DNA of 64,000 bases from Pararhizobium sp. YC-54 (GCF_025847205.1 NZ_JAOYTH010000006.1:260789-324788), one strand, 5' to 3'; numbered from the stretch's first letter, positions 35,169 through 44,110 are shown. Translations and numbers: made by a program. Notes: generated by a model from the letters alone, not told the origin.

Positions 35169-35573
35169 TCAGAGATTTTCCACTATCCGTGCTGCGAATG
35201 CCTTGCGCTCGTCATCGCTCCAGGGTTCGGCCGACCCGAAACCCCAGACCGGCCCCGGCCAGTTGGCATCACCCTCGCTGCGGGCGATGACATGAACATG
35301 AAGCTGGCGGACGATATTGCCAAGAGCGCCGACATTGATCTTCGTCGCCCCCGTCACCTTTTTCAAGGCGGCTGCGACCGTGTTCGTTTCGAACGTCAGC
35401 ATGGCCTGGTCGAGCGGCGTCAGATCGAACACTTCCGACACGCCATTGCGCTGCGGGATCAGCACAAGCCAGGGCCAACGGCGGTCATTGTTGATACGAA
35501 GCTGGCAAAGGCCGAGCGTCGAGATCAGCAATCCATCGCGTTGAAGGCGTTCATCAATCTCGAAGGCAGGCAA
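35169..35573 (-). CDS. HIT-domain protein
   Basis: The likely start is a TTG at 35573, 6 nt after GGGAG, giving 134 residues; the open frame upstream runs antisense through the SRP RNA gene and is not plausible. The active-site region reads QLHVHVIARSEGDANWP, so the first His of the HxHxH motif is Gln, as in a rhizobial HIT subgroup, while the two others remain. The domain includes PWLVLIPQRNG near the N-terminus. It is probably a nucleotide hydrolase or transferase and pairs with nudC. Confidence 0.87.
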   Translation of the reverse strand: MPAFEIDERLQRDGLLISTLGLCQLRINNDRRWPWLVLIPQRNGVSEVFDLTPLDQAMLTFETNTVAAALKKVTGATKINVGALGNIVRQLHVHVIARSEGDANWPGPVWGFGSAEPWSDDERKAFAARIVENL

Positions 35574-35640
35574 GCGGATCTCCCAGGGACAGTGATTTTG
35601 TGTTTGTTTGTACAATGATAGCAGTTTTTTGAAGGCGTGG

Positions 35641-35670
35641 CTTGCATTTGGTTTCGATATTGCCGATATG
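35641..35670 (+). promoter_or_regulatory. Probable promoter of the SRP RNA gene
   Basis: CTTGCA (35641-35646) and GATATG (35665-35670), 18 nt apart, sit just where a housekeeping promoter for the RNA start near 35677 is expected. CTTGxx is a common -35 in alphaproteobacteria. Confidence 0.55.
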
Positions 35671-35676
35671 AGAGCC

Positions 35677-35772
35677 GGGAGGTTGGTGGTGGACGAGCCA
35701 CTCGCCAACCGGGTCAGGTCCGGAAGGAAGCAGCCCCAACGAGCCAGGCACGGGTCATCGTGCCAGCCTCCC
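35677..35772 (+). ncRNA. ffs: Signal recognition particle RNA (small bacterial 4.5S type)
   Basis: The conserved SRP domain IV is visible as GGTCAGGTCCGGAAGGAAGC followed by AGCCC, with the GGAA tetraloop. The ends GGGAGG and CCTCCC pair to close a rod-like hairpin of about 96 nt. It lies directly upstream of dnaX, the usual place in many bacteria. It forms the SRP with Ffh for co-translational membrane targeting. Exact ends are estimated from the closing stem. Confidence 0.93.
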
Positions 35773-35842
35773 ACCCTTTTCCTTCTGTCCTGTCTGGACA
35801 CGATTTGCAGCCAAGCGGCCCCATCGTGGGGAAAAAAGGGCG

Positions 35843-37723
35843 ATGAGCGAAGATAGTCTGATCCCGACATCCGAAAAGCCCGCCGCCTACCGCGTCCTTG
35901 CGCGCAAGTACCGGCCGAAGGATTTCTCCGATCTGATGGTCGGCCAGGAACCGATGGTGCGCACGCTCACCAATGCGTTCGAGACCGGCCGTATCGCGCA
36001 GGCCTACATGCTGACCGGCGTTCGCGGTGTCGGCAAGACCACCACCGCGCGCATTCTCGCCCGTGCGCTGAACTACAAGACAGCCGAGATCGACAAGCCG
36101 ACGATCGACCTTCGCGTTCCCGGCGAACATTGCCAGGCGATCATGGAAGGCCGCCATGTCGACGTGATCGAGATGGATGCCGCCTCGCATACCGGTATCG
36201 ACGATATCCGCGAAATCATCGAGCAGGTGCGTTACCGCCCGGTTTCGGCGCGCTATAAAGTCTATATCATCGACGAAGTGCACATGCTCTCGACCCAGGC
36301 CTTCAACGGCCTGTTGAAGACGCTCGAAGAGCCGCCGGAACATGTGAAGTTCATCTTCGCCACCACCGAAATCCGCAAGGTTCCGATCACGGTCCTGTCG
36401 CGCTGCCAGCGTTTCGACCTGCGGCGCATCGGCGCTTCTGATCTCGTCGGCCTGTTCACCACCATTCTCGGCAAGGAAGGCATTTCGGCCGATCCGGATG
36501 CCATGGCGATGATTGCGCGTGCGGCCGAAGGCTCGGCGCGCGACGGCCTGTCGCTGCTCGACCAGGCGATCGCCCATGGCGGCGGCGTGGTCGAAGTCGA
36601 AGCCGTGCGCTCGATGCTCGGCCTTGCCGATCGCGCCCGCATCGTCGATCTGTTCCAGCACATCGTCAAAGGCGATGTCGCAGCCGCCCTCGATGAATTC
36701 GCCGCACAATATGAGGCCGGCGCCAGCCCCTCGGTCGTGCTGACCGATCTTGCCGATTTCACCCATCTGGTCACCCGGCTGAAATATGTACCCGATGCCG
36801 TGGGCGACCAGTCGCTGAGCGAGATCGAGCGGACCCGTGGTGCCGAGTTCTCCGCCAGCATCGCCGTGACCACGCTGTCACGCATCTGGCAGATGCTGTT
36901 GAAGGGCATTCCCGAAACGGAAAGCTCGTCGCGCCCGGCGGGTGCTGCCGAAATGGTGCTGATCCGGCTTGCCCATGCCGCCCACCTTCCCTCGCCGGAA
37001 GATGCCGCCCGGCGTTTGCTCGAATTATCCAGCGGCGACGCGCCTCGCCAGCCCTCTGCCCCGAACGGCGGCAATGGCGGCGGCGCGCAGGCATCCATGG
37101 GCGCCACGATCCAGGCGCGCGGCAGTGACATGCCGCCGGCACAACGGGCGACCGGAAACGGCGCGACCATGCTGCGCGCCGTGCCGGACGCAGCACCGCC
37201 ACAGGCCATGCCTGTCGGCCGGATCGAGGAACGGCCCGCAGAAGCACCGGTTGCGAAAGCCGAACCCAAGGTTCCGCTGCGCTCGGTCAGCGATATCGCC
37301 GACCTTTGCGGCACCAACCGTGACATCAAGCTGAAGACGCTGGTGCGCGGGTTTGTGCGGCTGGTGAACCTGGAGCCCGGACGGCTGGAAATCAATCTGC
37401 CGGAGGACGCGCCAAAGACGCTGGTTGCCGAGTTGCAGAAGAAGCTCGAGGACTGGACCGGCATCCGCTGGATGGTGATCCTCAGCCGCGAGCCGGGTGC
37501 ACCGACATTGCTTGAGGCCGAGACGCGGGCGCAGGAAAAGCGCGTCAGCGACGCGCGCCAGGATCCCGACGTTGCCGCCATTCTCGCCAAATTCCCGGGC
37601 GCCAAGATCACCGACGTCAGGATCAAGGGACCGGAGCCGGAAGAGGAAGGCGAAGCGCCCGCCGTGGCTGCTGCCGAATCCGAAGAGGGCGACATCCTTC
37701 CCGGCGACGATATAGAGCATTAA
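35843..37723 (+). CDS. dnaX: DNA polymerase III subunits gamma/tau
   Basis: The 626-residue protein has an AAA+ clamp-loader domain with Walker A GVRGVGKTTTAR (about 59-70), DEVHMLS (about 146) and the SRC sensor LSRCQRFDLRR. The C-terminal tau region begins after an Ala/Pro-rich linker (about 390-480). The zinc module differs from E. coli: the LNC and CxxC cysteines are replaced (ALNYKTAEIDKP... PGEHCQAI), leaving one Cys. It begins the dnaX-ybaB-recR order and follows ffs. Confidence 0.95.
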   Translation: MSEDSLIPTSEKPAAYRVLARKYRPKDFSDLMVGQEPMVRTLTNAFETGRIAQAYMLTGVRGVGKTTTARILARALNYKTAEIDKPTIDLRVPGEHCQAIMEGRHVDVIEMDAASHTGIDDIREIIEQVRYRPVSARYKVYIIDEVHMLSTQAFNGLLKTLEEPPEHVKFIFATTEIRKVPITVLSRCQRFDLRRIGASDLVGLFTTILGKEGISADPDAMAMIARAAEGSARDGLSLLDQAIAHGGGVVEVEAVRSMLGLADRARIVDLFQHIVKGDVAAALDEFAAQYEAGASPSVVLTDLADFTHLVTRLKYVPDAVGDQSLSEIERTRGAEFSASIAVTTLSRIWQMLLKGIPETESSSRPAGAAEMVLIRLAHAAHLPSPEDAARRLLELSSGDAPRQPSAPNGGNGGGAQASMGATIQARGSDMPPAQRATGNGATMLRAVPDAAPPQAMPVGRIEERPAEAPVAKAEPKVPLRSVSDIADLCGTNRDIKLKTLVRGFVRLVNLEPGRLEINLPEDAPKTLVAELQKKLEDWTGIRWMVILSREPGAPTLLEAETRAQEKRVSDARQDPDVAAILAKFPGAKITDVRIKGPEPEEEGEAPAVAAAESEEGDILPGDDIEH

Positions 37724-37762
37724 ATTCCAAGTACGACCACGAGATACACAGAGGAGATGACG

Positions 37763-38086
37763 ATGCGCGACATCATGGGCATGATGGGCAAGGTCAAGGA
37801 AATGCAGGCCAAGATGGAGAAGATGCAGGAAGAGATTTCTGCGCTCGAAGTCGATGGCTCCTCCGGCGGTGGTCTCATCACCGTGCGCATGGACGGCAAG
37901 GGCAACCTCAAGGGCATCAAGATCGACCCGTCGCTGTTCAAGGAAGACGATGTCGAAATCCTCGAGGACCTGATCGTCGCCGCCCACAAGGACGGCAAGG
38001 ACAAGGCCGAAGCCATCACCGCCGAAAAGACCAGGGCGCTGACCGCCGGCCTGCCGATCCCGCCCGGCATGAAGCTGCCTTTCTAA
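37763..38086 (+). CDS. ybaB: YbaB/EbfC nucleoid-associated protein
   Basis: The ATG at 37763 (6 nt after GAGGAG) gives 107 residues; an ATG two codons earlier leaves no room for the ribosome site. The protein starts [17 protein letters not shown], a coiled-coil helix, followed by the beta sheet [18 protein letters not shown]. YbaB/EbfC proteins bind DNA as dimers. It lies between dnaX and recR, the classic order. The 274 bp to recR show no gene. Confidence 0.95.
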   Translation: MRDIMGMMGKVKEMQAKMEKMQEEISALEVDGSSGGGLITVRMDGKGNLKGIKIDPSLFKEDDVEILEDLIVAAHKDGKDKAEAITAEKTRALTAGLPIPPGMKLPF

Positions 38087-38360
38087 GGAAGGCAGGAACC
38101 GGCGGGACCCGCCGCCAGTTCGTGCAAAGACCAATTGGCAGGTAGGCCGCGCCGACGATGCGGGCCTTGCGGCTCCAGCGCGGGCACGAACTCGTGGCGC
38201 CGCGCAGAACGACATCCCCAGAAGCGCTATATCCAAAGCACCGGCCCCAGCCGGTTGAACCGTCTGTGAATTCGAAGGCAGCTCATTTGCCGCCGCCGGC
38301 ATTTTCGACAGTTTCTTTTCAGCGATTCCGTTCCCCGGTGATATGGAGTAGAAACGCCGC

Positions 38361-38966
38361 ATGGCAAAGCGAGTCACCGGTCCCGAAATTGAAAAACTCA
38401 TCCAGCTCCTGGCGAAGGTGCCTGGGCTCGGGCCGCGTTCGGCCCGGCGCGCCGCCCTTCACCTGGTCAAGAAGAAGGACCAGCTGCTCGGTCCTCTGGC
38501 CGACGCCATGGGCGAAGCCTATGCCAAGGTCCGCATCTGCTCCTGCTGCGGCAATGTCGATACGATCGACCCCTGCAGCGTCTGCTCCGACGACCGGCGC
38601 GACAATTCCGTGATCATCGTCGTCGAAGACGTCTCCGATCTCTGGGCGCTGGAGCGCGCGAGCGCGATGAACACGGCCTATCACGTGCTCGGCGGCACAC
38701 TGTCGCCGCTCGACGGCGTCGGTCCCGACGATCTCAACATCAAAGGTCTGGTCGAGCGGGTGGCAAAGGGCGGCGTGCGCGAACTGATCATCGCCGTCAA
38801 CGCCACCGTCGAGGGCCAGACGACCGCGCACTACATCACCGACCAGCTGGATGGGCTGGGCGTCAAGATCACAAGACTGGCGCACGGCGTTCCCGTTGGC
38901 GGCGAGCTGGACTATCTGGACGAAGGCACGCTGACGGCGGCGCTCAGGGCGAGGACGGCGATTTGA
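38361..38966 (+). CDS. recR: Recombination mediator RecR
   Basis: The 201-residue protein has an N-terminal helix-hairpin-helix ([20 protein letters not shown], about 12-31), a four-Cys zinc finger ([16 protein letters not shown], about 57-72) and a Toprim domain ([17 protein letters not shown]). The C-terminal Walker B-like part has [16 protein letters not shown]. It works with RecF/RecO to load RecA at gaps. It is downstream of dnaX-ybaB. Its stop is followed at once by a palindromic repeat. Confidence 0.96.
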   Translation: MAKRVTGPEIEKLIQLLAKVPGLGPRSARRAALHLVKKKDQLLGPLADAMGEAYAKVRICSCCGNVDTIDPCSVCSDDRRDNSVIIVVEDVSDLWALERASAMNTAYHVLGGTLSPLDGVGPDDLNIKGLVERVAKGGVRELIIAVNATVEGQTTAHYITDQLDGLGVKITRLAHGVPVGGELDYLDEGTLTAALRARTAI

Positions 38967-38980
38967 GGAAAGCTTTTTCT

Positions 38981-39169
38981 ATGCCGCGCCTTACCCCCCT
39001 CTGTCACTCCGTGACATCTCCCCCACAAGGCGGGAGATCAGCCACGGCACTGTCGCGCATCAAAAGCGAAATAGCCGATTTTTTGAGAGATCGGCCCGGG
39101 AAAGGAATAATCTCCCCCCTTGTGGGGGAGATGTCGGCCTTGCCGACAGAGGGGGGTAAAGCACGGCAT
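38981..39169. repeat. RIME-like inverted repeat between recR and the transglycosylase gene
   Basis: Two arms of about 60 nt (38981-39038 and about 39109-39169) are inverted copies of each other, starting with ATGCCG and TTACCCCCCTCTGTC. Each contains a further palindrome of the type TCTCCCCC-acaag-GGGGGAGA. The middle 70 bp are not paired. This is the arrangement of the RIME-type intergenic elements known from Rhizobiaceae. Here it lies in the same reading frame as the gene that follows. Confidence 0.8.
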
Positions 39170-40399
39170 ACTCTGGCAGTAATGGTCGCTGCAATTGTCT
39201 CGCTGATGCCGCTGCCCGCCCTCGCCGCCTCCAAGGCCGACACCGAGGCGCAGTTCCGTCAATGGCTGCAGAGCGACCTCTGGCCGGAGGCGCAGAAATC
39301 TGGCATTTCGGCCACGGCCTTCAAGGCTGCCTTTGCCGATGTGAAACTCAACTGGGACCTGCCGGACCTCGTTCCGCCGGGCAGCAAGCCGCCGGCCGAA
39401 CAGAAACAGAGCCAGGCGGAATTTTCCTCGCCCGGAGCCTATTTCTCCGAGAAACGCTTGCAGGGCCTGGCAGCGACCGGCCGGAGCCTTGCCAACGAAA
39501 ATGCCGCGACGCTGCGCCGGATCGAGAAGACCTACGGCGTTCCGGGACCGATCGTCATCGCCATCTGGGGCCGGGAATCCGGCTTCGGCCGGGCGAAAAT
39601 CCCGCATCCGATCATGGACGTGCTCGCCACCAAGGCCTTCATGTCGACGCGCGGCGATCTTTTCCGGCGCGAGCTGATCGCAGCCTTGCATATTCTCGAT
39701 AGCGGCGATGTTCGTGAAGCCGAGATGAAGGGCTCCTGGGCCGGCGCCATGGGCCAGCCGCAGTTCCTGCCGACCAGCTTCCTCAAATACGCGGTCGATT
39801 TCGATGGCGACGGGCGCCGCGACATCTGGAAATCGACGCCCGACACGCTTGCCTCGATCGCCAATTATCTGGCGAAAAAAGGCTGGCAGCGCGGCCGCGA
39901 CTGGGGTTTCGAGGTCAGTATCCCGGCCAATGTCTCCTGCGCGCAGGAAGGCCCGGACCTTGCCAAACCGATTTCCCAATGGGCATCCGATGGCATCGAA
40001 CGGGTATCCGGCAAGGCGTTTCCATCAAGCGAAGCCAAGGCCGATGGCATGATGCTGGTGCCGGCCGGCCGCCATGGTCCCGAATTCATCGTCACGCCGA
40101 ATTTCTACGTCATCAAGGAATATAACAATTCCGACCTCTATGCCCTCTTCATCGGCAATCTCGCCGACCGGATTTCATCCGGCGGCGGCGCCTTCAAGGG
40201 AGAGTTCGGCAATGTCGGCAAGATGCTGCGCTCGGACGTCCTGAAGATGCAGAAGACGCTGGAGAGCCAAGGCTATGACGTCGGCAAGGCGGACGGGCTG
40301 CCTGGCTTCAAGACCCGCCGCTCGATCGGCCGATGGCAGACGGAACACAAGATGTCTCCGACCTGCTATCCGCAGGAAAACCTGATGGGGAAATTCTAG
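39130..40399 (+). CDS. Lytic murein transglycosylase (MltB-type, with peptidoglycan-binding domain)
   Basis: The catalytic domain (about 60-340 of this model) has IVIAIWGRESGFGRAK with the catalytic Glu, then GSWAGAMGQPQFLPTSFLKY and DFDGDGRRDIW, as in the SLT_2/MltB family. A PG_binding_1 domain (about 355-415) ends with GFKTRRSIGRWQ. The start is uncertain: the frame is open from 38963 through the palindromic repeat. The ATG at 39130 gives a signal peptide with a basic start (KARHTLAVMVAAIVSL); the ATG at 39182 gives one with no positive charge. It cuts glycan strands in the periplasm. Confidence 0.87.
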
Positions 40400-40478
40400 A
40401 GGCCTCCAGCAGAGTTTTGCGTCCGGAATTGCCTAAAAACAAAAAGATTGAGCCAGGCGAAACCCATCACGACAATGG

Positions 40479-40585
40479 CCCCTCATCCGGCCTGTCGGCC
40501 ACCTTTCCGTCAAACGGGAGAGGGAGATGCGGCAAACTCCGTCATCCCCTCTCCCCGCAAGCGGGGAGAGGGCTAGGGTGAGGGG
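40479..40585. repeat. Palindromic intergenic repeat (second type)
   Basis: The element runs from CCCCTCATCCGGCC to GGGTGAGGGG and holds an inner palindrome CTCTCCCCG-caag-CGGGGAGAG (about 40550-40571) and a GGCCTGTCGGCC one. It fills the 245-bp gap between the transglycosylase and SRPBCC genes. Repeats with these sequences are spread through Rhizobiales genomes. It could also form a strong hairpin at the ends of both convergent transcripts. Confidence 0.75.
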
Positions 40586-40644
40586 CAGTTCAGCCCAGAA
40601 ATATGTCGTGTCGTCTACCCATTCGATACCGCCCGGCACGATGC

Positions 40645-41079
40645 TCAGGCGGCGGCGAGGCTTGTTTCGAGCAGCTTCAGGATCGCGGTCCAGCCCTCTT
40701 CGTGGCCGTCGCGTGCCTCCTCGGATTTGAACTTCACCTGCTTCAAGGTGATTTCCGTCGTGCCGGCATCGACCTCGGCCAGATCGATGGTGACGACGCT
40801 GTCGTCGAGCGAGTACGGCGACTCCCAGGTAAAGGACAGATGGGAATGCGGGTCGATCTCAAGATAGGTGCCGGCATGCGGGATCTCCTTTTCAGGCGTC
40901 ACCATGACGATCGAAAAGCGGCCGCCCTTCACCGGGTCGTTCTTGACTTTGGTCGGCTCGGAACTCCCGAAAGGCGGGGCCATGAATTTCGCCAGCATCG
41001 CCGGCGAAAGCCAGGCGTTGAAGACTTTTTCGCGCGGCGCCGCGATTTTACGGTTCACTGTCAGCTCAAGTTCCGTCAT
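40645..41079 (-). CDS. SRPBCC / AHSA1-like protein
   Basis: The 144-residue protein has the helix-grip fold of the AHSA1 group (LTVNRKIAAPREKVFNAWLS at the start, and GGRFSIVMVTPEKEIPHAGTY). There are no membrane segments. Its start overlaps the end of the ArsR gene by 4 nt. This pairing of an ArsR regulator and an AHSA1-like protein is very common in bacteria; the ligand is unknown. Confidence 0.9.
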   Translation of the reverse strand: MTELELTVNRKIAAPREKVFNAWLSPAMLAKFMAPPFGSSEPTKVKNDPVKGGRFSIVMVTPEKEIPHAGTYLEIDPHSHLSFTWESPYSLDDSVVTIDLAEVDAGTTEITLKQVKFKSEEARDGHEEGWTAILKLLETSLAAA

Positions 41080-41408
41080 TTTTTTCCATCCTTTGAAACG
41101 AGTAGATTTTCCAGCGCCGCAAGACGCAGTTCCCAGATAGACTTCAATTGCGCGAACCAGGTCTCGGTCACCTTCAATGGGTCGAGCTCGGCTGCGATGA
41201 AATGCTCGCGGCCCAAAGTCCGGCGGGTGACAAGTCCGGCTTCCTCCAGCACCTTGATGTGCTTGGAGACGGAATTCAGCGACATGTCGAAATGGGCAGC
41301 AAGCGCCGTCACTCTGAGTGCTCCCTCCTGAACAAGCAGCGTCAGGATGCGTCGCCGGGTCGTATCGCCGGCAGCCTTGAGAACGCGCGACAGATCATCT
41401 TCGTCCAT
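41076..41408 (-). CDS. ArsR/SmtB-family transcriptional regulator
   Basis: The 110-residue winged-helix protein begins MDEDDLSRVLKAAGDTTRRR, the ArsR start pattern. The recognition helix region is LAAHFDMSLNSVSKHIKVLE (about 35-54). There are no Cys metal sites (no ELCVCDL motif), so it is probably not a metal sensor. It is followed in overlap by the SRPBCC gene, and is likely autoregulated. The gap to the MFS gene (41409-41538) is A+T rich near 41430. Confidence 0.92.
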   Translation of the reverse strand: MDEDDLSRVLKAAGDTTRRRILTLLVQEGALRVTALAAHFDMSLNSVSKHIKVLEEAGLVTRRTLGREHFIAAELDPLKVTETWFAQLKSIWELRLAALENLLVSKDGKK

Positions 41409-41538
41409 TTATTCACCTTGATGGTTGAATATATAAGAATACACTCAATAGTCAACCACATGGATGAACATTTTTGAACATGCACAGCCGGCCGTCCCCG
41501 GAAACTTTTGCGGGCGCAAGCCTCGCAAGTCCCCTCTT

Positions 41539-43263
41539 TTAGTGCATGTCCATCTGCTGCTTGTAGCGCTCGTAGTCATAGGGAAGGATGGTCTGGCGTT
41601 CGATCATCCGGTGGACGCGGGGGGCAGCATCACCGCGATGCAGCGCCGTCAGCCTGTCGCCGATCTCGGCGTCGGCCTGTGTGCGGCGCTGGTTGTGGCG
41701 GACATATTCCACCCAGGTCGGCACATGATAGGTCTCGGTCCACACCGTCGGGTTTTCCAGATCGCGCATCAGGCCCCATTGTCCCGCTCCATCCCTGATC
41801 CGGATGCGGCGGCGCTCTGCCATCGCGGTGAGGAAGTCCGGCACATCGTCATCGGCGATCTCGTAGTCGATCATCACGACGATCGGGCCGCTGCGCGGCT
41901 TCAGGTCGAGTTTCAGCAACGGTTCGGAAAAGCGGTTGAGCGGATCGAGATTGAGCGACTGGAATTCCGGCAACGGCAGTCTCAATCCGATGGCCGCGCC
42001 GGCAACCATCAGAAGCGCCGAGACGATCAGGGCGTTGGCCGGGCCGTGGGTTTCGGCCAGCTGCCCCCACATCCAGCTGCCCGCCGCGATGCCGCCAAAT
42101 GTGGTGGTCTGGTAGAGCGACAAGGCCCGGCCAACCACCCAGCGCGGCGTCGAAAGCTGCACGGTCGTGTTGAACAGCGACAGCGCCAGCACCCAGCCGG
42201 CACCCGACAGGAGAAGCGCAAGGCTGGTCAGCCAGCCATAGGGGCTGAGTGCCGTGATCAGGGTGCTGACGGCAAAACCGGCAAAGGCGATGCGGACGAC
42301 CCATTCGCTGGACATGTGTTCGCGCAGACGGGCGCTCAACAGCGCGCCACCGATGGCTCCCAGGCCAAACGCGCCGAGCATGATGCCATAGGTGAGCGGC
42401 CCGCCGGCGACCAGATCGCGGGCAACCAGCGGCAGAAGGGCGAGGATGGCGCTGGCGGAGAGACCGAAGACGAAGCCGCGAACCAGCACCTTGCCGATAT
42501 TCGGCGACATCGCGACGTAGCGCAGCCCGGCGGAAATGGCCCGGCCCATCGATTCGCGCGGCAGCGCCGACAGCGTCACCTCGCGGCGCCAGCGCATGAG
42601 CGCGTAGAGAATGGCGAAATAGCTGAGCGTATTGGCAGCAAAGGCGGCGGCTGCCCCGGCTGCCGCGACGATCACGCCGCCGATGGCCGGACCGACGCTG
42701 CGGGTGATATTGAAACCCATGCTGTTCAGCGCGACCGCCGCCGGCACCACCTCGCGCGGCACCATGTCCCCGACCGATGCCTGCCAGGACGGATTGTTCA
42801 GCGCCGTGCCGCAGCCGATGAGGAAGGTGAAGAACAAAAGCAGCCAGGGCGAGATAAGGCCGAAATAGGTACAGAGCGTCAGAAGCGCCGAGACGCAGAA
42901 CATGAAACACTGGGCGACCAGCATGATGCGGCGGCGGTCGAAATTATCGGCGAGCGCCCCGGAAACAAGCGAAAACAGCATGATCGGCAGCGCGGTCGAG
43001 GCCTGCACCAGCGCCACCATGTTCACCGAATCCGTAATCGAGGTCATCATCCAGGCGGCGCCGACGGCCTGGATCAGCCCGCCGAAATTGGAGGCGAGGC
43101 TCGCAACCCATATGACGCGGAAGGTGTCGTGCTTGAACGGCGCCAGTGGCGATAGTCGATGCGGCAAAGCGCTGTCCCACCCTGTCTGTGTTTGAATCGT
43201 CTTTGTGACGCCCAATCTAGGCGAGATGACCGGCCGGGCAAGCAAAAGCGCTGACCCTGGCAT
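41539..43263 (-). CDS. MFS transporter (MFS_3/EntS-like) with C-terminal soluble domain
   Basis: The ATG at 43263, with GAAGAGG 7 nt upstream, gives 574 residues. Twelve membrane segments of the MFS_3 family follow (DTFRVIWVASLASNFGGLIQ near 40; ALADNFDRRRIMLVAQ is the loop 2-3 motif A, about 90). The last 150 residues form a soluble alpha/beta domain starting RSGPIVVMIDYEIADDDVPDF, found in a subset of these exporters. The substrate is unknown. It is divergent from the rimP operon. Its frame is open upstream to 43356. Confidence 0.9.
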   Translation of the reverse strand: MPGSALLLARPVISPRLGVTKTIQTQTGWDSALPHRLSPLAPFKHDTFRVIWVASLASNFGGLIQAVGAAWMMTSITDSVNMVALVQASTALPIMLFSLVSGALADNFDRRRIMLVAQCFMFCVSALLTLCTYFGLISPWLLLFFTFLIGCGTALNNPSWQASVGDMVPREVVPAAVALNSMGFNITRSVGPAIGGVIVAAAGAAAAFAANTLSYFAILYALMRWRREVTLSALPRESMGRAISAGLRYVAMSPNIGKVLVRGFVFGLSASAILALLPLVARDLVAGGPLTYGIMLGAFGLGAIGGALLSARLREHMSSEWVVRIAFAGFAVSTLITALSPYGWLTSLALLLSGAGWVLALSLFNTTVQLSTPRWVVGRALSLYQTTTFGGIAAGSWMWGQLAETHGPANALIVSALLMVAGAAIGLRLPLPEFQSLNLDPLNRFSEPLLKLDLKPRSGPIVVMIDYEIADDDVPDFLTAMAERRRIRIRDGAGQWGLMRDLENPTVWTETYHVPTWVEYVRHNQRRTQADAEIGDRLTALHRGDAAPRVHRMIERQTILPYDYERYKQQMDMH

Positions 43264-43374
43264 GATTTTGCCTCTTCGGCCGCCACATCCGGGTTTTGTG
43301 GGGCGGGCGACGTGATATCTTGCATTTGCGGATAATCGAGCGTATATGAGCCTCAAATTCTTGATCGGTTGATG

Positions 43375-43406
43375 AAGAGTGGGCCCGTCAGGACCCGCTC
43401 TTTTTT
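43375..43406 (+). promoter_or_regulatory. rimP leader: terminator-like hairpin ahead of rimP-nusA-infB
   Basis: The 9-bp stem AAGAGTGGG/CCCGCTCTT (one T-G pair) with a 10-nt loop is followed by TTTTTT, directly before the rimP ribosome site (29 nt before its start). An intrinsic terminator here, before and not after genes, suggests attenuation. It resembles the rimP-leader family described for alphaproteobacteria. NusA is encoded in the operon and could feed back on this site. Confidence 0.7.
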
Positions 43407-43434
43407 ATTAGCCGATGTTTTGGGAGAACCTCGT

Positions 43435-44052
43435 TTGTCCGATACGACAACGGCAGAAAACGCACAGGAACCGCGCCTCGTCACCGAGACCGGGATCGAC
43501 CGGCGCATCGCCGACATCATCGAACCCGTCCTTATTCCGATGGGCTACCAGCTGGTACGCGTTCGCCTCTCGTCGCAGAACGGCGCGACGCTGCAGATCA
43601 TGGCCGAGCGCCTCGACGGCACGATGACCGTGGAAGATTGCGAAGCGATCTCGACGGCAATCTCGCCGGTGCTCGATGTGGAAGATCCGGTCGAGAAGGC
43701 GTATCATCTGGAAGTATCGTCGCCGGGCATCGACCGCCCGATGGTGCGCAAGTCGGATTTCAGCCGCTGGGCCGGTCATCTGATCAAGTGCGAAACGTCG
43801 ATCCTGGTCGATAACCGCAAGCGTTTCCGCGGCAAGATCATCTCGGCCGACGACGAAGGCTTTACGATCGAGCGCGATCAGCCGGCTTACGGCGAGGAGC
43901 CGCGCGTGGTCATCCCCTTCACGGCGCTGGCCGAAGGCAGGCTGATCCTGACGGACGACCTGATCCGCGACGCGCTGACAGCAGACAAGAAGGCGAAGGC
44001 AGCGCAAGCCGCCAACGAAAACTTCGAAGACGAAGATTCGCCGATCAATTGA
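43435..44052 (+). CDS. rimP: Ribosome maturation factor RimP
   Basis: A TTG start at 43435, 8 nt after GGGAG, gives 205 residues. The N-terminal domain ([20 protein letters not shown], about 21-40) and the C-terminal SH3-like domain are typical, with the signature [14 protein letters not shown] (about 95-108). An acidic tail (NFEDEDSP) follows. It helps 30S assembly. It opens the operon rimP-nusA-ylxR-infB. The open frame upstream includes the leader hairpin and was rejected. Confidence 0.94.
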   Translation: MSDTTTAENAQEPRLVTETGIDRRIADIIEPVLIPMGYQLVRVRLSSQNGATLQIMAERLDGTMTVEDCEAISTAISPVLDVEDPVEKAYHLEVSSPGIDRPMVRKSDFSRWAGHLIKCETSILVDNRKRFRGKIISADDEGFTIERDQPAYGEEPRVVIPFTALAEGRLILTDDLIRDALTADKKAKAAQAANENFEDEDSPIN

Positions 44053-44110
44053 GTTCATGGGCGCGGGACGCTTCGATGCGAAGCCCCGGCAATCAGACGG
44101 AGACTTTAAT

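Noticed and set aside
38981..40585. Palindromic repeats considered as a CRISPR array
   Set aside because: There are only single copies of two different inverted repeats, with no regular spacers and no cas genes. They fit RIME-type intergenic elements.
41464..43155. A 563-codon plus-strand frame opposite the MFS gene
   Set aside because: It is a shadow of the transporter; its translation is rich in Arg, Gly, Asp and His without any domain.
43369..43434. An upstream extension of rimP from an earlier ATG
   Set aside because: The extension would translate the leader terminator hairpin. The TTG at 43435 has a good ribosome site and gives the usual protein length.
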